Positions 54,556 to 63,253 of a stretch of DNA of 64,000 bases are shown piece by piece. Within the stretch, counting starts at the first letter, position 1. Each line of letters starts with the position of its first letter. The translations under genes and the position numbers were made by a program. The notes beneath the pieces were generated by a model that saw only the letters and a program-made list of their open reading frames with translations, was not told where the DNA came from and made no database searches. Source of the stretch: CAVYXZ01 sp963772595 (lineage in GTDB: Bacteria > Chloroflexota > Anaerolineae > Aggregatilineales > Phototrophicaceae); contig CAVYXZ010000016.1 in assembly GCA_963772595.1 (NCBI GenBank), positions 620,001-684,000 on the forward strand. The letters are read 5' to 3'.

Positions 54556-56409
54556 ATGACCAGAAACAAGGCCCTCGCCCTGCTCGTCGGCCTGACGCTG
54601 ATCGGTTTTGCGCTGCATCTTTACCGCATTGACACCGTGTCTTTTCGCGGTGACGAAGCCTTCACAGTCCTCAACTGGACCAGTCACCCTCTGAGCGAGA
54701 CTCTGCAAAGCGAAATCCCGCTGCGCGACCCACAGCCACCGCTGACCTTCGCACTGTTTCGTGGCTGGGCCTTGCTGTTCGGCACCAGCGAGTTCAGTAT
54801 GCGCCTCCTGCCCGCGCTGTTCAGCCTGCCCGGTATTGCCGCCGTCTATGCCCTGGGGAAACGCCTTGGCGGGCGATCATTAGGCCTGCTGGCGGCACTG
54901 CTGTGGACCCTCCACCCCTTCTTGATCTATCATGCCCAGGATGCCAAAGCTTACGCGATCTGGGCCTCATGCAGCGCCATCGCGGTCTGGCTGGCCCTGC
55001 GCGCGCTGGCGAAGGATCGGAGGCTTGACTGGCTGCTCTATATTATCGCGGCCAGCATCGCAGCTTATCTGTATTACCTCGAATTGTTCACGCTGCTGGC
55101 GCTGAATCTCTACGTCTTGCTCTGCTGGCGCTCCCGGCTGCGCTCCTGGCTGCTGTCACAGGTCGCTATCGCGCTGCTGCTCGCACCCTGGTACGTACAG
55201 CCGCGACTCCTGTTTGGCAGCGGCTACGGCGGCACCGCTTCGAGCTTTGACCCGGCGCAAGTCTTTAGCCACCTGCTGCCTACGCTCACGGTGGGTCAGA
55301 CCATTCCGCAAGCGCAGAATGTCACCGCTGGACTGGCGATATCGCTGCTGCTGCTGCTGGGTCTGCTGGCCCTCTGGCGCATCAACCACCGTGACGCCCT
55401 GCTCATCGGCTTGATAGCGGTGCTGCCCCTCGCAGCACTCAGCCTCGTCTCGCTCAAGCTCAACGTCTTTGCGCCACGCTACGTACTGTCCGCCATTCCG
55501 GCTTATGTCCTGATAGTCGCCAGCCTGATTGTCCTGCTGTGGCGCAGCACTTCCGGTGCCAACCGTTTGCTGACGGTCGGAATCGCCGTTGTAATCGTCG
55601 GCGTTCAGGCTTACGGCCTCAATAATTACTACTTTGACCCGGCGCTCGCCAAAGCGCCGGACTGGCGCAGCCTGACGCAGTATCTCCACGCCCACGTCGG
55701 CCCCGATGATCTCGCCGTCCAAACCGCCGCTGACGAAGCATTCACCCTCTACTATGCTGACTTTACCGATTTCAAGCGGCTTCCGGCTAATCCCGACCAA
55801 TCAGAAGCGGAGATTACTGGCGTGCTGGAACATGCTGCGCAGACCTATCACAGCATCTGGCTGGTCGCCAATCCTCCGCCAGGCTGGCCGAATGGGGGGA
55901 TTCCAGAGGATTGGTTAAGCAGTCATATGCAGGAAATCCGGCACAGCTCGCTTGGCGGCCTGCCGGTTCAACAGTTTATGTCCTGGACACCGAATATTGA
56001 GGAATCGACTCTCGCCGTGTTCGAGGATACCGCTCAACTGGTCGCAGTAGAATTGGACGACTTACCTGACCCGGATGGCAACCTGACCGTACTGGTCTAC
56101 TGGCGGCCCATTCAGCCGACAGAGCGCTCGTTCAAGGTCTTCGTTCATCTGCTGGGGATGGATACCAACCCGGCTACCGGCTCGCCCCTGTGGTCGCAGG
56201 ATGATCATTATCCACAGCAGGGGCGAATCGACACCACATCGTGGTCAGCCGCAGACGTCTACCGGGACGTCTTTCACATTCCGGTGGCCGGGCTGCCGCC
56301 GGGGCCTTACACACTGGAGATCGGCTTCTACGAGCCGGAAAGCAGCCAGCGCGTTCCCCTGACCACCGGCGGTGACAGCTATACGCTCGGTGCGCTAGAT
56401 CTGCCTTAG
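54556..56409 (+). CDS. GT-C glycosyltransferase (ArnT/PMT-like, GT39 type)
   Basis: A 617-residue protein with about 11-12 membrane helices in the first 400 residues and a soluble C-terminal domain. The catalytic Asp-Glu of GT-C enzymes is in SFRGDEAFTVLNW in the first outside loop, with a further motif in PLRDPQPPLTF. Such enzymes move sugars from polyprenyl-phosphate donors onto lipids or proteins outside the membrane. The C-terminal part (about 485-617) is a beta-sandwich-like region. The donor would be supplied by polyprenyl metabolism; the substrate is unknown. Confidence 0.8.
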   Translation: MTRNKALALLVGLTLIGFALHLYRIDTVSFRGDEAFTVLNWTSHPLSETLQSEIPLRDPQPPLTFALFRGWALLFGTSEFSMRLLPALFSLPGIAAVYALGKRLGGRSLGLLAALLWTLHPFLIYHAQDAKAYAIWASCSAIAVWLALRALAKDRRLDWLLYIIAASIAAYLYYLELFTLLALNLYVLLCWRSRLRSWLLSQVAIALLLAPWYVQPRLLFGSGYGGTASSFDPAQVFSHLLPTLTVGQTIPQAQNVTAGLAISLLLLLGLLALWRINHRDALLIGLIAVLPLAALSLVSLKLNVFAPRYVLSAIPAYVLIVASLIVLLWRSTSGANRLLTVGIAVVIVGVQAYGLNNYYFDPALAKAPDWRSLTQYLHAHVGPDDLAVQTAADEAFTLYYADFTDFKRLPANPDQSEAEITGVLEHAAQTYHSIWLVANPPPGWPNGGIPEDWLSSHMQEIRHSSLGGLPVQQFMSWTPNIEESTLAVFEDTAQLVAVELDDLPDPDGNLTVLVYWRPIQPTERSFKVFVHLLGMDTNPATGSPLWSQDDHYPQQGRIDTTSWSAADVYRDVFHIPVAGLPPGPYTLEIGFYEPESSQRVPLTTGGDSYTLGALDLP

Positions 56410-57497
56410 GAACCGAGTTGGTTCAGCCGGGCCTGCCATTTTTCCAGCAAGCGTTCGTAAATCGCCTGCGTGATTTCACCATTCATCAGCTTGACATCCA
56501 GACTGTCGATCATCGCCTGGATTTCCTCACGGGTCTGCGGCACCGCCGGAGCAGCACTTTCCTGCGCCGGAGCCGGAGCCTGCTGGCCTGCCTGATTCTG
56601 CATCATCTGGTTCATCATCTGCTGCATCATCATTTGCTGCTGCATCAACTGCTGCTGCATGGCCGCCGTGTCCGGGTTCATCAGGCCGCCCATTTGCTGG
56701 CCCACACCCAGACCCAGCCCTGCGCCAACCAGTGCGCCACCAGTGCCCTGGTTGCCTGCCGCCGTTTGAGCAATCGACATCCGTTTCACGCGCTCCCACT
56801 GATCCAGGCTTACGTAATCACGCAGTTCGTCTTCGCTGACAGTCTTGGCCTGGAAAGGCTTCGACTCGAAGGTTTTGATGCGCAGGCCCATTGCCTGAAA
56901 TTCTTCGTTGAGCGTTGCCAGAGCCGCGCCTTCCAGTTCGCCCAGAATCCGGTTGACGTCGGGGATGCTCTGCGCGCCTGATTTCGACAGCAGCGATCCC
57001 AGCGCGCCCAGCAGCATCGTCTGGATCCGGTCCCGGATGTCGTCCAGGTAGGTCGCAGGCGAATTAACCGCATACTGCCGAACAAAGCGTCCGGGATCAT
57101 CCACGCCAATATCGACCACGCCGTGCCCTTGCAGCAGGACGACGCCCATGCCTTTGCCGGGTGTCTCCAGCGGGATCGGCGGGTTGGTCCCCCAGCCCAC
57201 CTGCGGCATATCGCGCATGTTCACAAAGTAGAGGTCTGCCGTAAAGGGAGTCCGCCCGCTGGTCGCCAGCCCAATCACGCTCGCCAGGATGGGCAGGTTC
57301 ATGGTCGAAAGCGTGTGCGTGCCCTCCATCAAAATATCCTGCACCTGCCCCCGGTAAACAAAGACCGCAGCCTGACTCGGTCCCACGATGACCTGCGATC
57401 CCATGCGCCAGTCGCCGTTTCCGGCCTGAGGCTCGCGCCAGGACAGTTCTTCTGGCCCTGCCGAGGCATGGCTCACTACATCAATCAGACGAGGCAT
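56406..57497 (-). CDS. SPFH-domain protein (virion core/YdjI-like)
   Basis: A 363-residue cytosolic protein. The SPFH part (about 10-240) contains SQVIVGPSQAAVFVYRGQ and DILMEGTHTLSTMNLPIL, as in YdjI/virion-core-like band-7 relatives. A Gly-rich stretch (GGALVGAGLGLGVGQQMGGL) follows, then a Met/Gln-rich stretch (about 280-305), a linker, and a SHOCT-like helix pair (LMNGEITQAIYERLLEKW). Unlike many relatives it lacks a zinc-ribbon. It forms an operon with the 176-residue gene upstream and overlaps the GT-C gene tail to tail by 4 bases. Confidence 0.8.
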   Translation of the reverse strand: MPRLIDVVSHASAGPEELSWREPQAGNGDWRMGSQVIVGPSQAAVFVYRGQVQDILMEGTHTLSTMNLPILASVIGLATSGRTPFTADLYFVNMRDMPQVGWGTNPPIPLETPGKGMGVVLLQGHGVVDIGVDDPGRFVRQYAVNSPATYLDDIRDRIQTMLLGALGSLLSKSGAQSIPDVNRILGELEGAALATLNEEFQAMGLRIKTFESKPFQAKTVSEDELRDYVSLDQWERVKRMSIAQTAAGNQGTGGALVGAGLGLGVGQQMGGLMNPDTAAMQQQLMQQQMMMQQMMNQMMQNQAGQQAPAPAQESAAPAVPQTREEIQAMIDSLDVKLMNGEITQAIYERLLEKWQARLNQLGS

Positions 57498-57511
57498 CGA
57501 AAACGCTCCTT

Positions 57512-58042
57512 TTACAGTGATTTATCCAGGTTGGTCAGTACATCCTCACGCAGTCCGAAGGCTTCATTCGCCTCAACCGCCACCGCGTCCAGCGCCTCAA
57601 TCGCTGCGGCCACGTCACCGTTCTCCTTGACCGCCGTTTCCAGCGTATCCAGCGCACCGTCGATCTGGTCAACGTAGCGAATTTGCGCTTCGTCAAAGCT
57701 GTACAGATGGCCGAGGGCCTCTTCGTCGATCTTGATGGCCGCGTTAAACCCGGAGTAACCCGGAGCCGCTGCCTTGACCCGGTCATGAAATGTTTGCAGC
57801 TTCATCCGGGCGCTCTTGGTCCGTGCCATGTGCATCAGCCCACCCTGATCCACCAGCTTCTTCTCGATACCGGCCATGCGGTTGATTCGCGCTGCAATCT
57901 CCCCCGCGACGTAATCGCGCAGCATCCGGTCCGCAGTCCGGCGGCTGGCCCGATCCATGTAACCCGAAAAACCGGGGATACGAGCAATCAGCCGTTCCAC
58001 CGACCCACGTTGTTCGACAATTTGATCGTATAAATCCGACAT
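57512..58042 (-). CDS. Helical protein of unknown function, partner of the SPFH gene
   Basis: A 176-residue, fully soluble, highly helical and charged protein (for example ASRRTADRMLRDYVAGEIAA and DEAQIRYVDQIDGALDTLET), with no cysteine motifs or signal. The heptad-like spacing suggests coiled coil. It starts the two-gene operon with the SPFH protein, 14 bases apart, so a membrane-scaffold accessory role is plausible. I do not recognise the family. Confidence 0.6.
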   Translation of the reverse strand: MSDLYDQIVEQRGSVERLIARIPGFSGYMDRASRRTADRMLRDYVAGEIAARINRMAGIEKKLVDQGGLMHMARTKSARMKLQTFHDRVKAAAPGYSGFNAAIKIDEEALGHLYSFDEAQIRYVDQIDGALDTLETAVKENGDVAAAIEALDAVAVEANEAFGLREDVLTNLDKSL

Positions 58043-58053
58043 CGTGCCCCTTT

Positions 58054-58070
58054 CATGAATACCTTATAAT
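58054..58070. promoter_or_regulatory. Second copy of the 17-base promoter-like motif
   Basis: CATGAATACCTTATAAT differs in one base from the copy at 21934-21950. Like that copy it lies in a divergent gap just upstream of a minus-strand gene. Confidence 0.4.
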
Positions 58071-58196
58071 TCTATCACGTTCGGCGAAAGCTGACCCTTA
58101 TGCTTTCTCAGTGTATACCTGCAAGCCCTTGATAGCGCAAGCGTCTTGATCGGTGTATATTTCAACTCAGCAGCCCAACCGGAAAGGACCGCTCAC

Positions 58197-59894
58197 ATGC
58201 CCAGGACTATGCTTCTTTGCTTCCTCGTGTTTCTACTCGTGACACCTGCCGCTTTTGCGCAGGACGAATCAACCGAGGAAACTTACATTATCCAGCCCGG
58301 CGACACTCTGGGCAGTATCGCCAGCCATTTTCACGTCAGCGCCAGTGCGCTGGCCGAAGCCAACGGCATCGTCAATCCGGCGCTGATCTATTGGGGCCAG
58401 CGGATTACCATCCCCTCTGCTGCACCCGCCGCGACCAGCCAACCTGGCGAAACACCACAGCCTACTCAGGAAAACACAAACACACCGGAACCGGCCACAG
58501 AATCTTATACGGTACGGCTGGGGGACACGTTGTATCGCATCGCTGTTGCCCACCATACCACCGTCGGCCAGCTCCTGGCGCTGAACCCCGACATCGCCAA
58601 CAGCAATGTGCTTTTCGCTGGGCAGGTCATCAACGTACCCAATCCTAACGCGCCGCCGTCCAGCCCGACCAGCAGCGCAGCGGAACAGGGGTCAAGTCCC
58701 ACTGAGACAAATCCTACGCAACCTGGAGCGACATCGCCACCGACGCCGACTATCACGCCCACTGCGGCTCCTGTTGTGACTGAGTACGGCATCGAAGTCA
58801 ACTTAGATGGCGATCTCAGCGAGGAAACGCTGACCAGCATGGCCGGGTTGAACGTGAGTTGGGTTAAGCAGGTGATTCGCTGGCGTGATTTCGAACCCGC
58901 CGTTGGTCAGATTGACTTCGCTTCCCTCGACCAGATTGTGTCAGATCTCGATGGCTCTGCCACGCGGAAGATTCTCCTGACCATCACGACCGCACCCGCC
59001 TGGGCTAGAAGCATCACGGAGGAAAATGGTCCGCCGGACGATTACACCACTTTCGCCGCCTTTGTCAGTGCCCTGGCGAGCCATTACGGCAGCAAAGTCG
59101 CCGCCTACCAGATATGGAACGAACCCAACCTGCGCAACCGCTGGCGCAGTACGGTCCACCCTATCGGCGCGGAGAGCTACGTCGAACTCCTGAGCGTCGC
59201 CAGCGCGGCCATCCGGGGCGCGGACCCCGACGCGATCATCATCAGCGCTGGACTGGCCCCGACCGGTTACAACGACGCGCATAATGTCGAAGCCGATAAT
59301 CTGCAAATCAACGCTATTGACGACCGCGTCTTCCTCAGCGATATGTTCAACGCGGGCGTAGCGGACTATGCCAACGCGATTGGCGTTCATGCAATGGGCT
59401 GGGCCAACCCGCCCGACGCGCGCTGCTGCGATGCTGCCGAAGGCGTCGAATCGCATTTTGAAGACCCACACTTCTACTTCCTGGAAACGCTGACCGAATA
59501 CCACCGCTTGATGGGCGTCCAGGGACACCCAGACATGCCGCTGTGGGTGACGCGCTTCGGCTGGGGCAGCAGCGAGGACATGGGACCGGCAGACCCGGTC
59601 AACATCTTCACCGGCTATACCAGCCTGAATGAACAGGCCAGCTATACCGTGCGCGCCTTCACACTGGCGAGCAGCCTGGGCTATGTTGGCCCGATGTTTC
59701 TCTATAATCTCAACGGTTGCCAGGTCTTTGGCGACGAAGGACCGTCAAGCTGCTACTACAGCCTGATCGGGCCGCGTCAATCACCACGTCCGGTTTACAC
59801 AGCGGTCCAGCAGTTATTGCAGGGGGATGAAGCGACTCCTGAAGCGGTGGCTCCAACGGAGATTCTGGTCGTTACAGCGACGCCGGAAGGTTAA
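58197..59894 (+). CDS. Secreted protein with two LysM domains and a clan-A glycosidase-like domain
   Basis: The signal peptide (MLLCFLVFLLVTPAAFA) precedes two LysM domains, YIIQPGDTLGSIASHFHVSA and YTVRLGDTLYRIAVAHHTTV, and a Thr/Pro-rich linker. From about residue 195 there is a TIM-barrel-like glycosidase domain of the GH39/GH5 type: VKQVIRWRDFEPAVG, YQIWNEPNLRNRW (acid/base Glu present), and ending PLWVTRFGWGSS. Family members usually have Glu in WVTEFGW; here the codon is CGC (Arg), so the nucleophile is missing. The ATG at 58197 follows GGAAAGGA. Probably a wall- or glycan-binding protein; hydrolysis is doubtful. Confidence 0.8.
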   Translation: MPRTMLLCFLVFLLVTPAAFAQDESTEETYIIQPGDTLGSIASHFHVSASALAEANGIVNPALIYWGQRITIPSAAPAATSQPGETPQPTQENTNTPEPATESYTVRLGDTLYRIAVAHHTTVGQLLALNPDIANSNVLFAGQVINVPNPNAPPSSPTSSAAEQGSSPTETNPTQPGATSPPTPTITPTAAPVVTEYGIEVNLDGDLSEETLTSMAGLNVSWVKQVIRWRDFEPAVGQIDFASLDQIVSDLDGSATRKILLTITTAPAWARSITEENGPPDDYTTFAAFVSALASHYGSKVAAYQIWNEPNLRNRWRSTVHPIGAESYVELLSVASAAIRGADPDAIIISAGLAPTGYNDAHNVEADNLQINAIDDRVFLSDMFNAGVADYANAIGVHAMGWANPPDARCCDAAEGVESHFEDPHFYFLETLTEYHRLMGVQGHPDMPLWVTRFGWGSSEDMGPADPVNIFTGYTSLNEQASYTVRAFTLASSLGYVGPMFLYNLNGCQVFGDEGPSSCYYSLIGPRQSPRPVYTAVQQLLQGDEATPEAVAPTEILVVTATPEG

Positions 59895-59900
59895 GCCGGT

Positions 59901-60888
59901 TCAAGTGACCGACACGGGACGCGCATACAGGGCAGCCAGACGGCTGACCTCCGCCGCAACAGCATCGCGGAAGGCGGTCGGCTCCAGAACCTCGACTTTG
60001 GTGCCCCAGGAGCGAATCCAGGGCAGCATTTCGCGCCAGTCGGCCACCTGCATACGCATGACGTAGCGGCCATCGTCGGTGATGGTCACACGCCGCGCGG
60101 CCTGCCCTAAGCGTTCCTTGATCATCGGGACCATTTCCGGCACAAAGGACAGGGTCACGTCCACCAGCGGTTCATCTATGCCCCGCTGCATAATGCCCCA
60201 GGCACCCGCCAGATAGGGTTGGCGGTCGAATTGTTCGGACTCGTAACAATGTTCGGTCAGGAGCTGCGCCCGTGTAATCCACTCCAGGCGGAGCGACACG
60301 ACCCGCCGCGCTGAATAATCGTAGCCGACCGCGTACAGCCCGCCGTTGGACGATGGCTCGATGAAATTAACCGCAAAATCGCCGTTCCGTACCGTCAGAT
60401 CGGTCGGGCTGCGATACCAGAGCTTCACCTTGCGTTCCAAGCGCCCAGGCCCGCGTCATCGTTTCCAGCACGCTCACGAAAGCGCGATCTACCGGGGTCG
60501 CGCGCACCGTTTCGACCATGGTGTTGACGTGCCGCGCCAGTGGTTCGGGCAGCGCTTTGCTCAGCTTCTTAAGCGCTGAAATCACATGCGGATTCTGCTG
60601 CTCGACGTAGAACACCAGCCCGCGCGAGGCCACGTACAGCGCTACCAGTTCGAAGATGTTCAGCCGCACGGTCGCCACATACTGCTCATGATTGAGGTAG
60701 TAGCGCCCGTCTTTCTGGTACACGGGGACGCCGATCTCGCGCAGCAGGGCCAGATCCCGGTAAATCGTGCGCCGGTCCACATCGCAGCTATCGGCGATAT
60801 CAACCACACGCATCCCGGATACATTGCGAAAGAGCAGTCGCTCAATAGTAGCCAGCCGTTCAGTGCGGTTGATAAGTTGAGTTGACAT
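59901..60888 (-). CDS. WYL-domain transcriptional regulator, one frameshift near 60440
   Basis: The N-terminal HTH (about 1-65, RLATIERLLFRNVSGMRVVD and DRRTIYRDLALLREIGVPV) is the HTH_11 type, and the C-terminal WYL domain begins ERKVKLWYRSPTD and has IEPSSNGGLYAVGYDY. Such proteins bind DNA and often small ligands or nucleic acid ends. The two parts are in different frames, with one surplus base near 60440 (possibly a GGG run). The joined protein of about 330 residues matches YafY/PafC-type regulators. The MSTQLINRTERL start at 60888 is preferred over an ATG at 60942. Confidence 0.82.
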
Positions 60889-60965
60889 ACCCTGAAAACC
60901 CTGATCGCATACCTCGGCACTGTTCAGTATAGCATTATTCAATTTTGCGCGCTGAGGCGGGCAAA

Positions 60966-63233
60966 TCAGGGGCGCGGCGTGTTCGTCGCCAGGGGAATGG
61001 GCTGCGGATTCTCGGTCGGGGTGGCGTCGGGTTGGCGTATCGCGCGGATAGCGAGCTGGCGATCCAGCGGCAGCAGCTTAAGCGCCAGTACGCCGTCATC
61101 GGCCACATTGAGCAGTTCCTCGCCCAGCACGGCCCCACCCAGCGGATCCCAGATTTCCGCGACATAGCGTCCAGCAGGCATCCCGGCCAGACGGTATTCG
61201 GCCTGGAGCGGCGTGCGCGGCTCGCTGGCATGATCCCAGGTGTAGCCACGGTGCTGAAGCCAGGCGACCATCACCCCCGCCTGCGAATCGCGCAGCGTTA
61301 GCACTCGTGCCGGGGCGATCTGCTGCCCGATTTCCAGATAATCCAACTCCAGCCAGTCCTCACCCATGTTATCCAGCACGACGAGATGTTCCCCTGCACT
61401 CAGGGGCACACGCACGCTGGTATCACGGGTCCCAGCCCGCAGATTCAAAGAGACGGCTTCTACATCGTCAATATGCACGGTAAGCTGCGCGTCCGCCTGC
61501 GTAGATACCGACCGGATACCGATCTCCAGGTAGGTATCGACTGGCGGAGCCACCCGGTAGCGCTGCGCCTGGCTCAGATAATTGTTGTAGACCTGGCCGT
61601 AGAGAAAGCTCGGCACCTGCGACAAATCCGGGAAGACACCGTCAGCGGTGATCGTGTGCTCGACCACATCCTGAACCGGGACCGCAAACTGCCGCCTGAA
61701 ATCCTGCACCCGGACCGGCGCATAAGATGTCACGTCATCGGTTAGCAGCGCGGCCTGCGCTGGCTGCAAATTCAGATTCGGCCAGTCGATCCCGGCGGTA
61801 AAGGCCGCCAGCGGCGCATAATAGCGCTCCAGCCCCTGCGGGATCACGTAAGAATCCCACCAGTCGCTGGCCGCCCCACCGGACGCGCCGGAGAGCGCCG
61901 TCGCCCACAACGTATTCTGAAAATGAATGCCCTCCGGGTCGTCCGCCGTTGGCTCGAACCAGGGATTCAGCGAGTAATCGCTTAGCATCACCGGGGCAAG
62001 CTGCGGCTCCAGGTAACGTCCCAACACATCAAGCACGCTCGTGACCTGATCACCGGTCGTCTCAATCGGACGGCGCTGGTAAAACTGGGCACTGATGAAA
62101 TCCAGCAGGGCATTGTTCGCCAGGGCATCATCCAGCGTGTAGCTCCCGGCAGTAATCAGATGGCCGTAGGGGTCGATCTGCCGCAGATAGTTGATCGTCT
62201 GCTGGAGCCAGGAACCAGCCACATCCGGGTCATAATTGGCCGTCTGGTCGATGCGGTCGATGACCTCCCAGGCGAAGATTTGCGGGCTGAAACCCCAACG
62301 CGCCGTAATATAGCGCAGCCGCCGGTGAAATAATTCTGCGGCCTGATCGTTAAAAAAGAACACTGACGGTCCGCTCAGTATCCCACCATTGAGTACGTTG
62401 TAAGGATTGTCGTCCCAATCCGCGCTCACGTTGGGTCGCTGAACGCCTTCGGGCAGCAGCACCGGCGGGCCGTTATAGGTCCTCAGCGCCTGATGCCACA
62501 GCAGCACGAGTTGAAGATGCACGTCGTAGGCGGCGGCGCGTTCCAGGATCACATCCAATTCGGCAGCGGCCTTCTGCGACTGCTGGTAATCGCCCACCGG
62601 CCCCTGCCATTCCAGGCTGATGAACCAGGGCACGTCGATGAACAGCCGCGCGTAGTTGCCGCCGTTATCGCTCAGTTCGCGCAGCCACTCGTCATAGCGT
62701 TCCAGCCCGCCGATGTCGTCCCAGGACCAGTTCAGATTCTGCCCAATCGGGAAATAGGGCTGACCGTCCGCATATTGGAAGTAACGCCCGTTTTTGCCCT
62801 TGCCGATAAATCCCGGTTGATCGGATGGCTCCACCGAAAGTTGGCCGTTTTGCGAACTGACCACCGACTGATTGTCGCGTACTTGCAGTGTGTAATTCCA
62901 GATTCCGGCTTCCCGCGGCGTGAATCGAATCTGCCAGAGCGGGTCGCCGTCCGGCTGCAAATCGTAGCAGCTTCCGGCACAGGTATCTCTATAAGGCTGC
63001 ATCCAGAAGCCGGGGATCACCTCTTGCTGCCCGCTGGGCGACTGAAAAATCCCGATCACCTCGATGTCCCGGTTATCAAAGGGATTGAGGTACAGGGTCG
63101 GGTCCACCGGAATCGTAAATGTCACCGGCGTGTAGAGTTCGCCGCTGGTCGGCAGGGTCTCCTGAACCGCGAGCACTCGCCCGCTGCCCAGGCCAATCAG
63201 CAGAAACAGTAAAAGAGACAGGCGCGATAGCAT
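60966..63233 (-). CDS. Secreted DUF5060/glycosidase-like protein with altered catalytic motif
   Basis: The start MLSRLSLLLFLLIGLGSGRV at 63233 gives a signal peptide. An N-terminal beta-domain (about 25-135) has the DUF5060 style: WQIRFTPREAGIWNYTLQV. A barrel domain follows with GKGKNGRYFQYADGQPYFPIG, WSWDDIGGLERYDEWLREL and FAWEVIDRIDQT. Active relatives have WNE (Asn-Glu) where this protein has Asp-Arg, so the acid/base Glu is replaced. C-terminal beta-sandwich regions (about 530-750) end in a Thr/Pro-rich tail. It starts 21 bases after the Ser/Thr kinase stop, so the two may be co-transcribed. Confidence 0.75.
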   Translation of the reverse strand: MLSRLSLLLFLLIGLGSGRVLAVQETLPTSGELYTPVTFTIPVDPTLYLNPFDNRDIEVIGIFQSPSGQQEVIPGFWMQPYRDTCAGSCYDLQPDGDPLWQIRFTPREAGIWNYTLQVRDNQSVVSSQNGQLSVEPSDQPGFIGKGKNGRYFQYADGQPYFPIGQNLNWSWDDIGGLERYDEWLRELSDNGGNYARLFIDVPWFISLEWQGPVGDYQQSQKAAAELDVILERAAAYDVHLQLVLLWHQALRTYNGPPVLLPEGVQRPNVSADWDDNPYNVLNGGILSGPSVFFFNDQAAELFHRRLRYITARWGFSPQIFAWEVIDRIDQTANYDPDVAGSWLQQTINYLRQIDPYGHLITAGSYTLDDALANNALLDFISAQFYQRRPIETTGDQVTSVLDVLGRYLEPQLAPVMLSDYSLNPWFEPTADDPEGIHFQNTLWATALSGASGGAASDWWDSYVIPQGLERYYAPLAAFTAGIDWPNLNLQPAQAALLTDDVTSYAPVRVQDFRRQFAVPVQDVVEHTITADGVFPDLSQVPSFLYGQVYNNYLSQAQRYRVAPPVDTYLEIGIRSVSTQADAQLTVHIDDVEAVSLNLRAGTRDTSVRVPLSAGEHLVVLDNMGEDWLELDYLEIGQQIAPARVLTLRDSQAGVMVAWLQHRGYTWDHASEPRTPLQAEYRLAGMPAGRYVAEIWDPLGGAVLGEELLNVADDGVLALKLLPLDRQLAIRAIRQPDATPTENPQPIPLATNTPRP

Positions 63234-63253
63234 GGAGGATAGTCCGAGGTGGC

